This document shows positions 56,148 through 64,000 of a stretch of 64,000 bases of DNA, one piece after another. The stretch comes from a virus. The notes beneath the pieces were generated by a model. It was not told the DNA's origin, ran no database searches, and saw only the letters and a list, made by a program, of their open reading frames with translations. Both the position numbers and the translations under genes were made by a program. The stretch lies in the IMG/VR virus record IMGVR_UViG_3300017746_000001, positions 62,001 through 126,000 of that record, one strand, 5' to 3'. Numbering within the stretch: the stretch's first letter is position 1; the number at the start of each line of letters is the position of its first letter.

Positions 56148-58808
56148 GTGAACATAGGATTCGCCATCATAGGAAACCCGCCTTTTATGCCTACGGGCTA
56201 CGGAACTCAATGCCGAATGCTAGGAGAATCTTTAGTTTCTGACGGTTTTCCCGTGTGCCATATTTCAGACTGGAGTTATTCAGGGTCAATAATGGATTAC
56301 AACGGAGTAAAAGTATATCCTGTATCAGAATATCCAGGGACGCTGAAAAGTGATGATTTGGTCAAGAAGATTTCACATTTTGCAGCACAAGAGGATTTAG
56401 ACGACATAATTACAATATTCCTAGGAGATCTGTGGAAATGGAATGGCTTAGGCCGATTCCCACCTAACTCAATCGTAATTTGTCCAGTAGACGGTTCGGG
56501 CTTAATTCCAAAAGAAGTGATGGAAATCGGTTCTTTTGACCATGTGGCTTCAATGTCAAAATGGGGTTCAGAGGTAATCGAAGAATATACAGGAGCGCCC
56601 CCTCTTTACTTACCTCATGGATTCGACCCTGAGTTACAATCTGCTGTAGAGGATTTGTCCGTCAGAGTAATTCGTTCTAGATGGACAGAATTGCTCACAA
56701 AGATGCGCGTTCCTCTCTCAAAAGGAGATGATGCTTTCATCGTGGGCTTCTTTGGAGATTTTTCCGTAAGGAAGGAACCAGAAATTAATCTCCTAGGGTT
56801 TCGTATGTTTGTTGAATCACTCCCTATTGAAGAAAGAGAGTTTGTGAAGCTTTACTTGAAAGGAAAACCAGAACACCCTCAATCTCAAAGTTCTTCTATG
56901 TATCAATCAATAGGCATTCCTTCTTCCATGGTACTTACTGTAGCAGACTCCGACTCTCAGTTAGGTTTGACAACCGAGCAAATGGCTAGATTACTCAAAG
57001 GAGTCGATGTTTTGTTGCATTGCAGCAGTCAAGAAGGCTTTGGGATATTTCAAATCGAGGCTCAGGCCGTTGGAACACCCGTAATCAACACTTCTTTTGG
57101 CCCTATGACTAATTTGAATGCTTTTTCTGATTTATGCCTTGAGGCCGTCAAATACAGAGAAGTAAATGGAGTGAAGTATGGGCAAGCAGATCCGAAGCAT
57201 ATTGCAGATAGGCTTGCTATGCTTTACCAAGAATGGAAAGATGAAACATTGTGGATAAGTCGCAGAACTGCAGTTAAGAACTGGGCGCAAGATTGGTCTT
57301 ATCCTTCCGTGTATCGTAATACGATACAACCTGCACTTCAAAAAATTGTAGACGAATTGAAAGCACCTCGGATTAAGATTAGGCCGCCCATCGAAACCCA
57401 CCATGTAGCCTTTGTTTCCACATTCGATACTGAATGCGGAATTGCCACATACACACGAATGCTTGCTAATTCTTTGATACAGAACGGAGTAAAAGTGAGC
57501 GTACTAGCAGAAGTTACACCCGACCACCCAGTTAGCGATGAGCCTACTGATTATGACGGTATATCTGTCTATAGGTGTTGGAGTAGGAATGCTCCAAATT
57601 GGGTTTTAGCAGACGAAATACTAAACAAAATCCACCCAGATGTTCTTCATGCTCAACATGAATGGACTATGATTGGTCAGGCGACTCAAGCTCTTGCTAA
57701 TCTGATAAGTAATTTTGATGGCGCTAGAGCCATCACATGGCACACTCCCGACTTCCCCTCGAACGAAAGGGCTCGGAATACATTCATGTTGTTTGATTCA
57801 GTTTGTGATCTTCACATTTTGCATAATCGTTCGAAAGTGCCAATGATGGCATCTCAATGCATGAATGGAGTCACACATATTGATCATGGGATTCTTTCCA
57901 TTGAGCCGAATCCCAATGCTAAATCCATTGTTCAGGTAGGAGAGCGTGTTCCGATGTTATTCACCTACGGTTTCTTATCAGGCGGCAAAGGAGTTCATAC
58001 ATTCTTGAAGGCGGCACTAAAGGCTGTTGAAAAATCGCCTTACTTTGAAGTAGTTGCTTATGGAGGGGCTCACCCTAATTATCCCACGCATCCTGATTTA
58101 CTCAAGGAATGTCACGATTTGGCCGACCAATCTGAACAGATTTACTTCATACCAAAATTGTTGTCAGAAGAAGAGATTGATTTACATTGTAATGCTGCTG
58201 ATTTCCTTGTTTTCCCGTATGAAGGAGAGTTGTTATCAGGTGGGTCAATTTCAAGTTCTTCTGGTGCTGTTTTCAGAGTTTTGGATTCGGGCAAGCCAAT
58301 TATCTGCAGCGACGAGGGTCGCTTGAGAGACATTATAGGAGGCATACATGGATGGAAAGTTGCACAGGGAGATTCTGAAAGCCTTTCTGAAGCTATCGCT
58401 GATGCAGTATCTTGTTATTTGTCAGAACCTTCTCGCTATAACAAGATGAGAGCGTCCGTAAAGCAATTGTCTCACAGGTTGTCATGGGATAATGTGAGTA
58501 AGAGACATATCAATGCCTATAGAAAGGCCTCAAAGTTATGGGGTGTGTATTCTAGTAACCCTACCGCAGCATTTAGCGGCATTCAAGGCGAGCATATTGA
58601 TTTCATGGATATTGAAACAGTTTCTTCAACCACGGGTTCGGAAGACGAAGAAATTACACAATTGGATAAAGGCGGTAATTTTGATTTGAACAATTTACCT
58701 ACACCGCCCCACCCTGATTCTCCTCTTTGGAATTCAGAAGATAGAAAAAAAATGATTGAACATATAGATAGCATAGGGGGTGATTCCAATACCGGACAAG
58801 AATCTTGA
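56148..58808 (+). CDS. Tandem GT4 glycosyltransferase
   Basis: About 886 residues from GTG (AGAGGT just upstream). First GT-B unit: IGFAIIGNPPFMPTGYGTQC start and EGFGIFQIEAQAVGTPVIN, the E-x7-E motif of GT4. Second unit: FVSTFDTECGIATYTRMLAN start and FPYEGELLSGGSISSSSGAV with a later SD-rich end. The last 60 residues are acidic and disordered. It probably transfers sugars onto a surface or virion glycoprotein or onto modified DNA bases; acceptor unknown. Heads a cluster with a GT2 enzyme. Confidence 0.88.
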   Translation: MNIGFAIIGNPPFMPTGYGTQCRMLGESLVSDGFPVCHISDWSYSGSIMDYNGVKVYPVSEYPGTLKSDDLVKKISHFAAQEDLDDIITIFLGDLWKWNGLGRFPPNSIVICPVDGSGLIPKEVMEIGSFDHVASMSKWGSEVIEEYTGAPPLYLPHGFDPELQSAVEDLSVRVIRSRWTELLTKMRVPLSKGDDAFIVGFFGDFSVRKEPEINLLGFRMFVESLPIEEREFVKLYLKGKPEHPQSQSSSMYQSIGIPSSMVLTVADSDSQLGLTTEQMARLLKGVDVLLHCSSQEGFGIFQIEAQAVGTPVINTSFGPMTNLNAFSDLCLEAVKYREVNGVKYGQADPKHIADRLAMLYQEWKDETLWISRRTAVKNWAQDWSYPSVYRNTIQPALQKIVDELKAPRIKIRPPIETHHVAFVSTFDTECGIATYTRMLANSLIQNGVKVSVLAEVTPDHPVSDEPTDYDGISVYRCWSRNAPNWVLADEILNKIHPDVLHAQHEWTMIGQATQALANLISNFDGARAITWHTPDFPSNERARNTFMLFDSVCDLHILHNRSKVPMMASQCMNGVTHIDHGILSIEPNPNAKSIVQVGERVPMLFTYGFLSGGKGVHTFLKAALKAVEKSPYFEVVAYGGAHPNYPTHPDLLKECHDLADQSEQIYFIPKLLSEEEIDLHCNAADFLVFPYEGELLSGGSISSSSGAVFRVLDSGKPIICSDEGRLRDIIGGIHGWKVAQGDSESLSEAIADAVSCYLSEPSRYNKMRASVKQLSHRLSWDNVSKRHINAYRKASKLWGVYSSNPTAAFSGIQGEHIDFMDIETVSSTTGSEDEEITQLDKGGNFDLNNLPTPPHPDSPLWNSEDRKKMIEHIDSIGGDSNTGQES

Positions 58809-59121
58809 TGATGATTTAGCAGCAGAACAGCAGATGATTGCGGAGGTTCGAGATTTCCTTAATCGAGATAGAACCAACAGTTCGATATTCGACTTGAATA
58901 ATGATGGATTAGTTGATTTCGACGACCTTAGAGATGCTTTACTGCGGTTTGAATGGATTATTTTTAGTGGCGTATTATTGACCCTGTTGCCGATCCTCAA
59001 TTGGCTTGAAATTACATCTATCGATGGCGATTTGTTTTGGTCTTTGGCAGGTTTTTGCTTGCTTATCGAGGGGTTGATTTCAGTTTATCAAATTAGAAAT
59101 ATGACAAGGAGGAAGAAATAA
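58780..59121 (+). CDS. EF-hand membrane protein
   Basis: 113 residues from GTG, overlapping the previous gene by 29 bases. DLNNDGLVDFDDL near residue 44 is a canonical EF-hand calcium loop. Two hydrophobic segments (about 60-78 and 83-103) follow, with a basic tail (TRRKK). Probably membrane-bound with the calcium domain at the N-terminal side. Confidence 0.78.
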   Translation: MIPIPDKNLDDDLAAEQQMIAEVRDFLNRDRTNSSIFDLNNDGLVDFDDLRDALLRFEWIIFSGVLLTLLPILNWLEITSIDGDLFWSLAGFCLLIEGLISVYQIRNMTRRKK

Positions 59122-59441
59122 TGAGTTACAAGAGATTGTTTCGATACCTGGTAATGATTATGCTTGGAGGATTAGGTTTATTCAATTCATATAAATTGGA
59201 GTTGAGATATGAAACTAATAGTAACTTAGAATTGTTATGCCAAAACGGCATAATTGTTTCTAGTATCGTAATTATTTACTTTGCACTAGCATTTATGGTC
59301 GAAATTTTGTTGAGGAGGAATTTGCATTCGAGAAAACCGAGAGTTCGGCAGCGTAAGTTCAAGAAAAACACCCCTTTGGAAACAGAAGAGGTTATCGGGG
59401 CTCAAGAATTCTATGAAAAAGAGACTAAGGAGGAAGAATAA
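59121..59441 (+). CDS. Two-pass membrane protein
   Basis: 106 residues, SD-led (AAGGAGG), overlapping the neighbours by one base each side. Hydrophobic segments at about 7-23 and 44-64, then a basic and an acidic tail. Co-transcribed with the GT2 gene. No family recognised. Confidence 0.75.
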   Translation: MSYKRLFRYLVMIMLGGLGLFNSYKLELRYETNSNLELLCQNGIIVSSIVIIYFALAFMVEILLRRNLHSRKPRVRQRKFKKNTPLETEEVIGAQEFYEKETKEEE

Positions 59442-60232
59442 TGAAAGTAAGTGTGATTTGTATTACTGCTAGAGAAACACCAGGATTGGGCAGACTTCTT
59501 GATTCCTTAGTTTCTCAAACATTTCCAAAAGAAGACTTCGAACTCGTTTATGGTGATAGATTGTGGGAGTCAAGAGAATCCGAGGTCAAGGCTTTAGCTT
59601 CAGAGTATCAACTTAACTTCACTTATGTTAGAGACATACCGACCAAAGAAGGCCCTTGCCCTGCAGGTGCGAGAAATGCTTGTGTTGATGTCGCGAAAGG
59701 AGATTGGATATTGTCCATAGATGATTTAACATTCCTAAAACCAGATACCATACAACAGCATTGGGATTTATATTTATCTGGGTTCGATTCCGTGGCAGGA
59801 TCGTATCTTTCTTCTACTGGTGGCGAAGAGTTTGTGATAGATGATGCACGAATTACAAACGAAGGGGGAGTGGTTAGTCCTACTGATCTAACGGTTTGGT
59901 TATCATGGTGGGGACTGCATACTGCATTCTCGAAAACAGCCTACGACAAGATAAACGGCTATGATGAGACATTTGATGGCGTTTATGGCATGGAAGACAT
60001 AGACTTCGGCCATCGTTTGAAGATGGCAGGATGCACTATGGCATGGGAACCAAGTATTCTTGTCCTTTGCGATAAAGGCCCAAGTCACAAGGACACGCAC
60101 TCAACACTTCTCAAAGAAGGCGCACCTACCTCTTGGGCTCGAGGTAGCCTTAAGTGGAGGAACGATAAGTTGATTGATTACAGTCGGGCGATGAATGTCG
60201 TAAGAGGCAAAAAGGAGGTGAAGAATAGATGA
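59441..60232 (+). CDS. GT2-family glycosyltransferase
   Basis: 263 residues, SD-led (AAGGAGG). KVSVICITARETPGLGRLLD start, GPCPAGARNACVDVAKGDWI and LSIDDLTFLKPD (DxD-like) fit the GT-A fold of family 2; ITNYDETFDGVYGMEDIDFG-like ED motif later (MEDIDFGHRLKMAG) is the usual base. No membrane segment of its own; the small membrane proteins before it may anchor it. Confidence 0.86.
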   Translation: MKVSVICITARETPGLGRLLDSLVSQTFPKEDFELVYGDRLWESRESEVKALASEYQLNFTYVRDIPTKEGPCPAGARNACVDVAKGDWILSIDDLTFLKPDTIQQHWDLYLSGFDSVAGSYLSSTGGEEFVIDDARITNEGGVVSPTDLTVWLSWWGLHTAFSKTAYDKINGYDETFDGVYGMEDIDFGHRLKMAGCTMAWEPSILVLCDKGPSHKDTHSTLLKEGAPTSWARGSLKWRNDKLIDYSRAMNVVRGKKEVKNR

Positions 60233-60399
60233 AATTTAGAACTACATCTGGAATGACTGAGTTCAATAAAAAATATATTTCCGCATGGACCGAGCATAAA
60301 GATGGTACAGATGTTTTCATGTTGTGCGGTAGTGTATTCACTATCGTTAGAATGGAAAGAGAAATGTTCTCCGAATGGTGCCGAGGTGAGACAGTATGA
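60229..60399 (+). CDS. 56-residue protein
   Basis: SD-led (AAGGAGGTG) ATG overlapping the GT2 stop: MKFRTTSGMTEFNKKYISAW, then FMLCGSVFTIVRMER. Mixed strand and helix. Overlaps the next ATG by four bases. Confidence 0.68.
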   Translation: MKFRTTSGMTEFNKKYISAWTEHKDGTDVFMLCGSVFTIVRMEREMFSEWCRGETV

Positions 60400-61013
60400 G
60401 CGATACTAGGTTGAATGTTGACCAATGGGATGCTCATTGCCCCATTTGCAAAGAGATTGTAGCCGAAGAAAGTTGGCCTAGACTACTAAAAGATAAAATG
60501 AAGGATGCTCAAATGGAAGCACCTCCTTGCCCTTTCTGCGGTGCTGATATTGAATATAATTACTTGACTGTTCCTAATAAGGCCATGAGGGGAATGACAC
60601 ATAACATGATTATTTCCTGTCCTTCTTGTGGTTCAGGCCATTTCTATGAAGGCATAGATGTTTTGACTAATAGAGCTAAGATTGTTTTGAAGATGCCTCC
60701 TGAGTACGACTTTAAGCAAGCGCAAAAGCAAATAGATCTTGCAGGTGATGAAGAATCTAGAGAAAGAGCAAAGAAACATGCTCAGGACTGTTTGATGCTT
60801 TCTGCGTTTTTCAGAATTCAAAATTTCCCTTGCCTTGACGATGGTTGGGATGCAATGGGGTATGGTGTCAGACCCCTAGAAAGAACCGAAATTATGAATA
60901 AATTCTATGTTTGGACTAATAAAGAGGCAGTTGGCGAAGCCAATCAAGACGATAATCCACTCAAGAAAACCCCTAGAACAAGGAAATCCAAGAAGAAAAA
61001 GAAGTGGTGGTAG
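60396..61013 (+). CDS. Multi-zinc-ribbon protein
   Basis: 205 residues, SD-led (GAGGTG). CPIC near 15, CPFC near 46 and CPSC near 76 form three half-ribbons, then a helical part, then a very basic end (KKTPRTRKSKKKKKWW). Likely binds nucleic acid or a partner; last of the six-gene glycosyltransferase cluster. Confidence 0.75.
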   Translation: MSDTRLNVDQWDAHCPICKEIVAEESWPRLLKDKMKDAQMEAPPCPFCGADIEYNYLTVPNKAMRGMTHNMIISCPSCGSGHFYEGIDVLTNRAKIVLKMPPEYDFKQAQKQIDLAGDEESRERAKKHAQDCLMLSAFFRIQNFPCLDDGWDAMGYGVRPLERTEIMNKFYVWTNKEAVGEANQDDNPLKKTPRTRKSKKKKKWW

Positions 61014-61032
61014 GGTTGTGTCAGGTTTATAC

Positions 61033-61048
61033 GACAATGACGGTTGAC
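61033..61048 (+). promoter_or_regulatory. Candidate promoter GACAATGACGSTTGAC
   Basis: GACAATGACGGTTGAC, one base different from the element near 0.8 kb and at the same seven-base distance from the start codon. Confidence 0.5.
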
Positions 61049-61055
61049 TTGATAC

Positions 61056-61205
61056 ATGCGTGAACCATACATCAAGCTAGCCCTAAACTTTAGTGATGCA
61101 GACGGAAACCCAGGAGTCATTCAGACTGAATGCGCTCCCAATGTGGTTGGAGAAGCCTGGGAATCATTGAAGCAACAGGTAGCAGATCTCCAAAAGAAAG
61201 AATGA
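61056..61205 (+). CDS. 49-residue protein
   Basis: ATG frame: MREPYIKLALNFSDADGNPG, then VIQTECAPNVVGEAW and a basic helical end. Preceded by the GACAATGACG element, which supports the start. Beta-hairpin then helix. No family recognised. Confidence 0.65.
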   Translation: MREPYIKLALNFSDADGNPGVIQTECAPNVVGEAWESLKQQVADLQKKE

Positions 61206-61222
61206 GAAATCCCTAAACCCTA

Positions 61223-61240
61223 AGCCCCCCTCGGAGGGCT
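61223..61240. terminator. AGCCC..GGGCT stem-loop
   Basis: AGCCCCCC tc GGAGGGCT, much like the stem at 11.07 kb, lies directly before an ATG. May end the small gene's transcript; no T-run follows. Confidence 0.4.
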
Positions 61241-61537
61241 ATGGTTGGACGACTCGGGGCTCATGCAATGATGCCCACCTTTACTTTAATGGAGCCTTCC
61301 GACATACAGGAAGATTTCCATTTGTCAAGTTTATCCAGTATGGATGAACTTCCTAAAATTTCAGTTGACGACCCTGCGATAATTAGCCTCAAAGTTGAAT
61401 TAGATATGAATAATGAGGAATTATCAGGTAGAGTAGTAAAATTCCTACGCAGATCACTCAAGGCAGGCATAGCACCGTTCTATCGTCAAATTGTTGCGAC
61501 ACCAATTGCGAAAGAAGATAGAATATGGAGTGTGTAA
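61241..61537 (+). CDS. Hypothetical protein
   Basis: 98 residues; CTAAACC lies 21 bases before the first ATG, as at other leaderless genes, though ATGATG nine codons later is also possible. Acidic beta-like middle and a basic helix (SGRVVKFLRRSLKAGIAPFY). No family recognised. Confidence 0.6.
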   Translation: MVGRLGAHAMMPTFTLMEPSDIQEDFHLSSLSSMDELPKISVDDPAIISLKVELDMNNEELSGRVVKFLRRSLKAGIAPFYRQIVATPIAKEDRIWSV

Positions 61538-61538
61538 G

Positions 61539-62186
61539 ATGCAACCCCACTCAGCAGTAAATGATTCTAACTACGATTCTATAGCTTCCCCTGTAAGCCC
61601 ATGGGTAAAGGGTGAAAGTCACGCTACCAGGATGAGGCGTGTCGATAACATGAGAAGAATTTCATATTCTCCTTCACTTCAACCAGAAGGTACAATGTCT
61701 GGAGTAAAAAACCTGTTTGAAGGATATGGAATGGGTGCTTTACTATTTACAGGACTGTGTGGCGCAGCATTTGGAATTAAATCTGGTAAACCTACTGGGA
61801 GCAAGAAGAGTAGAGAAGCAGGCAAAACTGGTATTCAACAGTCTGCCCTTGCGGGGTTATTAATTGGGGGCATCCATGCAGGAACAACCCGTGACCCACT
61901 TCTAAGTGTTAATACTGAGAGTTTAGTCAGGACATTAGTCCCATTACCTTCACCTAACATGAAAGGATTGGGGCATCCAGTAAACAACTATGGAGAACCC
62001 TCTAGCAGTTATTCTTTCCCGAAATATAGTACAGAGAGAGGAGAGGATATGGCTACAATGCTTGTTTTGTTCCCATTAATAGGAGCATTGGGGCATGGAA
62101 TTGGCAGGTATTTTCTTCTCAATGCAATCTATTCTAAAGATACAATACCTGCATTTAAGACAATTTCTAAGAAATTAAAAGTTTAG
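61539..62186 (+). CDS. Glycine-rich membrane protein
   Basis: 215 residues; ATG two bases past the previous stop, with GGAGTGTAAG upstream. Hydrophobic segments at about 67-83 (MGALLFTGLCGAAFGI), 104-117 and 181-201. Basic N-terminal 50 residues. May be a virion or membrane protein; no family recognised. Confidence 0.7.
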   Translation: MQPHSAVNDSNYDSIASPVSPWVKGESHATRMRRVDNMRRISYSPSLQPEGTMSGVKNLFEGYGMGALLFTGLCGAAFGIKSGKPTGSKKSREAGKTGIQQSALAGLLIGGIHAGTTRDPLLSVNTESLVRTLVPLPSPNMKGLGHPVNNYGEPSSSYSFPKYSTERGEDMATMLVLFPLIGALGHGIGRYFLLNAIYSKDTIPAFKTISKKLKV

Positions 62187-62192
62187 GTTATA

Positions 62193-62200
62193 TTCAAACG
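62193..62200 (+). promoter_or_regulatory. TTCAAACG promoter element
   Basis: TTCAAACG 27 bases before the ATG of the next gene, slightly further than at other genes. Confidence 0.5.
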
Positions 62201-62227
62201 GCTTTAACGCTTCGTAAGGCCGATAAC

Positions 62228-62686
62228 ATGGGACGAATGCTAGAAGAAGGCGATCAACTTACATTAAGAATTTTTACTCTGCTACTGGTCAATTCATTTT
62301 TGATTGGTTCGGCTGTGGCTATGCATGCACAAGGATTGTTCTTCCCAAACGAGGGGAGTTGGACTGCAGTTGGTGTTCAATGGATGATGGCGGCAGTTAC
62401 AGTACAAATGATTGGCTTTATGCTCTACAAGGTATTCTTCCAAGAGCGTCTTGAAGATCAATCTTACATTCAGAATTTGATGTACCAGACTAGAAGGAAC
62501 ACTAAGATGATGAATGCGGAGCTTCAGAAGTTCACAATAGGACTAGAAATGGAGCAGAAACAGAGAGAGATGGAAAGAATCATGTCACAAATGCAAGGAC
62601 AGACCCCTACTACCGTTGACGACCCCCATGTTCCCGAAAATCCCCAAATAAGCCTTGCACCCGATGTAAGGAATAACTTGAGGTGA
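62228..62686 (+). CDS. Two-pass membrane protein with coiled coil
   Basis: 152 residues. Hydrophobic segments at about 15-35 and 50-70, then a coiled coil (YQTRRNTKMMNAELQKFTIG, MEQKQREMERIMSQMQ) and a Pro-rich tail. TTCAAACG lies upstream. No family recognised. Confidence 0.74.
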   Translation: MGRMLEEGDQLTLRIFTLLLVNSFLIGSAVAMHAQGLFFPNEGSWTAVGVQWMMAAVTVQMIGFMLYKVFFQERLEDQSYIQNLMYQTRRNTKMMNAELQKFTIGLEMEQKQREMERIMSQMQGQTPTTVDDPHVPENPQISLAPDVRNNLR

Positions 62687-62690
62687 GATA

Positions 62691-62912
62691 TTGGGCGTGT
62701 TGGATAGCAGGTTATTCCCTGATGACAACGATTTACGAATGTCTCATATGGCTGATGCTTATGCATTTCGCTCTCTTTGGGATTTGAGAATATATACAAT
62801 CAAAATATGGGTCTATACTGGAACAGCATCAGTAGTTTCTATCCTAGGCACTTCCATAGCAGAAGAATTCTTCGACTTTTCTCTTTTCAGTTGGTTGCTT
62901 GGACTCTCGTGA
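62691..62912 (+). CDS. Small membrane protein
   Basis: About 73 residues from TTG (or GTG two codons on), SD-like GAGGTGAG upstream. One or two hydrophobic segments (IKIWVYTGTASVVSILGTSI and a Phe/Leu-rich end). Second cistron after the coiled-coil protein. Confidence 0.65.
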   Translation: MGVLDSRLFPDDNDLRMSHMADAYAFRSLWDLRIYTIKIWVYTGTASVVSILGTSIAEEFFDFSLFSWLLGLS

Positions 62913-62915
62913 AAC

Positions 62916-62923
62916 TTCAAACG
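62916..62923 (+). promoter_or_regulatory. TTCAAACG promoter element
   Basis: TTCAAACG exactly 22 bases before the ATG, the same spacing as at the gene starting at 10877. Confidence 0.6.
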
Positions 62924-62945
62924 GCAATAACCCTAGCACATACCA

Positions 62946-63851
62946 ATGACAATGACAGCGTTCCTTCCGTTTGACCGTAAACCAGGCAAAAATGTTGCCT
63001 CAATGATTTGCAAATATAGCAACATGGTAAGTAAAGCAACTACTGGTGTTGACTGGATGTTTCAAGGCCCCGTTACCCGAGGCAGAGGCTCAATGCTAGT
63101 ACAGTTGGTTGATTTCAGAGATTTCCTTAAGAGTTCAGAACCCGAAGTAAGAGACTGGGCTGATGATGCAGGTTGGACTGCTCCCTGGTCTATTGCGATA
63201 AGTGTCACTCACAAGAGAAGGACTGATGAAGAGTATGCTTTTTGGCATGCGTTTACCGCAGTTTTGTGGAATGCCTATAGAGACAGTTTAGCTTCTGAGG
63301 AAATATGGCTTACTGCAGACGATGATGGATTTCCAACTACTCCTTTTTCGATTGGTGAGTTCCTACCAGACTTCAATTCTTCCGAAGCAGAAGATGTTGC
63401 ACCTTCTGACGATTACGAGGAAGAAGCACCAGATCTTCTTCCGCCACCTCCTATGATGATGCAAGCACCGAAGCAAGCACCCCCTCAGCCTCGCGCACCC
63501 GAGCCTGAGCCTGAGCCCGAGCCCGAGCCCGAGCCCGAGCCTGAGCCCGAGCCCGAGAGATTACCCCCTCCACCATCAAGAACCGAGCCGGAACCAGAAA
63601 TCGTTGAAGATTATGAGGATGAATTTGAAGAAGAGGATGACGATAGCAAAGGATTGGTTTTAGTCCCCGTCAATTTTGGAGATGATGATGATGATGATTT
63701 CGATGAAGAAGATGAGGATGAAGATAACTTTGAAGAGGATGACTTCGAAGAGGATGACTTCGAAGAGGATGACTTCGAAGAGGATGACTTCGAAGAGGAT
63801 GACTTCGAGGACGAGGAAGAGGAAGACTCAGGAGCCATCACAGACTGGTGA
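62946..63851 (+). CDS. Protein with EP and DDFEE repeats
   Basis: 301 residues. N-terminal 130 residues look globular (RGRGSMLVQLVDFRDFLKSS, WHAFTAVLWNAYRDSL); then a Pro-rich and (EP)n stretch, and a C-terminal run of (E)DDFE repeats encoded by 15-base units. The tail is extremely acidic and would bind cations or basic proteins. Leaderless by its promoter spacing. No family recognised. Confidence 0.74.
   Translation: MTMTAFLPFDRKPGKNVASMICKYSNMVSKATTGVDWMFQGPVTRGRGSMLVQLVDFRDFLKSSEPEVRDWADDAGWTAPWSIAISVTHKRRTDEEYAFWHAFTAVLWNAYRDSLASEEIWLTADDDGFPTTPFSIGEFLPDFNSSEAEDVAPSDDYEEEAPDLLPPPPMMMQAPKQAPPQPRAPEPEPEPEPEPEPEPEPEPERLPPPPSRTEPEPEIVEDYEDEFEEEDDDSKGLVLVPVNFGDDDDDDFDEEDEDEDNFEEDDFEEDDFEEDDFEEDDFEEDDFEDEEEEDSGAITDW
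63728..63812 (+). repeat. 15-bp in-frame tandem repeats (EEDDF)
   Basis: About five copies of GATGACTTCGAAGAG in the C-terminal coding region; unit length keeps the frame. Confidence 0.85.
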
Positions 63852-63857
63852 GGCTTA

Positions 63858-64000
63858 ATGCCTGACATGCTCCCTGGACAGGTTGCCTACGGAGGAGTGC
63901 TTTGGTTACGGCACATATGGGCTTCGTGGAAAAAACATAGAGTTGGAATTTACGGAGTATGGGGTACAGGTAAAACTACCTTGAATCGTCAGATTTCAAC
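63858..64000 (+). CDS. Partial P-loop NTPase
   Basis: Cut by the window end after 47 codons. MPDMLPGQVAYGGVLWLRHI, then GIYGVWGTGKTTLNRQ: GVWGTGKT is a Walker A motif. Looks like the start of a membrane-proximal or GTPase-like ATPase; packaging, partition or trafficking roles cannot be told apart from this piece. Confidence 0.75.
   Translation, partial: MPDMLPGQVAYGGVLWLRHIWASWKKHRVGIYGVWGTGKTTLNRQIS

Overview
This 64 kb window looks like part of a large extrachromosomal element, a virus or virus-like megaplasmid, of an archaeon. Archaeal markers are an RNA polymerase subunit A'' homologue, a probable TFB-like factor, a PCNA sliding clamp and a tRNA-guanine-transglycosylase homologue. Virus-like markers are dense small genes, a RusA resolvase, a phage-type Dam methylase, several families common in tailed phages (MPNWC, MGYTHYW and DUF3846-like proteins) and many DNA methyltransferases. 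I recognise no capsid, portal, terminase, DNA polymerase, rRNA or integrase, so virus versus plasmid stays open. The host cannot be named from the sequence; a marine or aquatic planktonic euryarchaeon is only a guess.

Layout. 1-0.8 kb: a partial winged-helix gene on the minus strand and an AT-rich gap with ACCTT/AAGGT repeats. 0.8-10 kb: mostly plus-strand genes of unknown function, a RusA cluster, an LRAT-like protein and a giant RNAP A''. 10-11.4 kb: minus-strand genes with a different promoter type. 11.4-49 kb: an almost unbroken minus-strand block of about 75 tightly packed small genes (PCNA, TGT, PP-loop protein, seven methyltransferases, radical SAM protein, AAA+ ATPase, many zinc and winged-helix proteins). 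49-54.1 kb: minus-strand, largely non-coding, highly structured sequence with a tRNA-Lys gene, at least one large RNA of about 450 nt and a tandem array of about 145-bp units. 54.1-64 kb: mainly plus-strand genes: TFB-like factor, RHH and winged-helix regulators, glycosyltransferases with small membrane proteins, acidic repeat protein and a P-loop NTPase cut by the window end.

The most striking signal is a 10-base sequence, ACTGACCATG, in which the ATG is the start codon. I count about sixty exact copies, all on the minus strand between 11.4 and 52 kb, almost one per gene. Minus-strand genes in the block that lack it nearly always overlap the gene before and carry a Shine-Dalgarno (SD) sequence. 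Variants (ACTAACCATG, ACTAATCATG, ACTAACAATG) precede non-coding units and the tRNA gene, and stem-loops often sit just before the motif. This pattern fits a start-codon-anchored transcription initiation or RNA-processing site that makes leaderless mono- or bicistronic RNAs, possibly read by element-encoded transcription proteins. Outside the block other genes carry a second element, TTCAAACG about 21-22 bases before the start codon, where an archaeal TATA box would lie in a leaderless gene.

Below, 'motif-led' means the start codon directly follows ACTGACC, and 'SD-led' means it follows an SD sequence. These marks moved many starts inward from the longest open frame.
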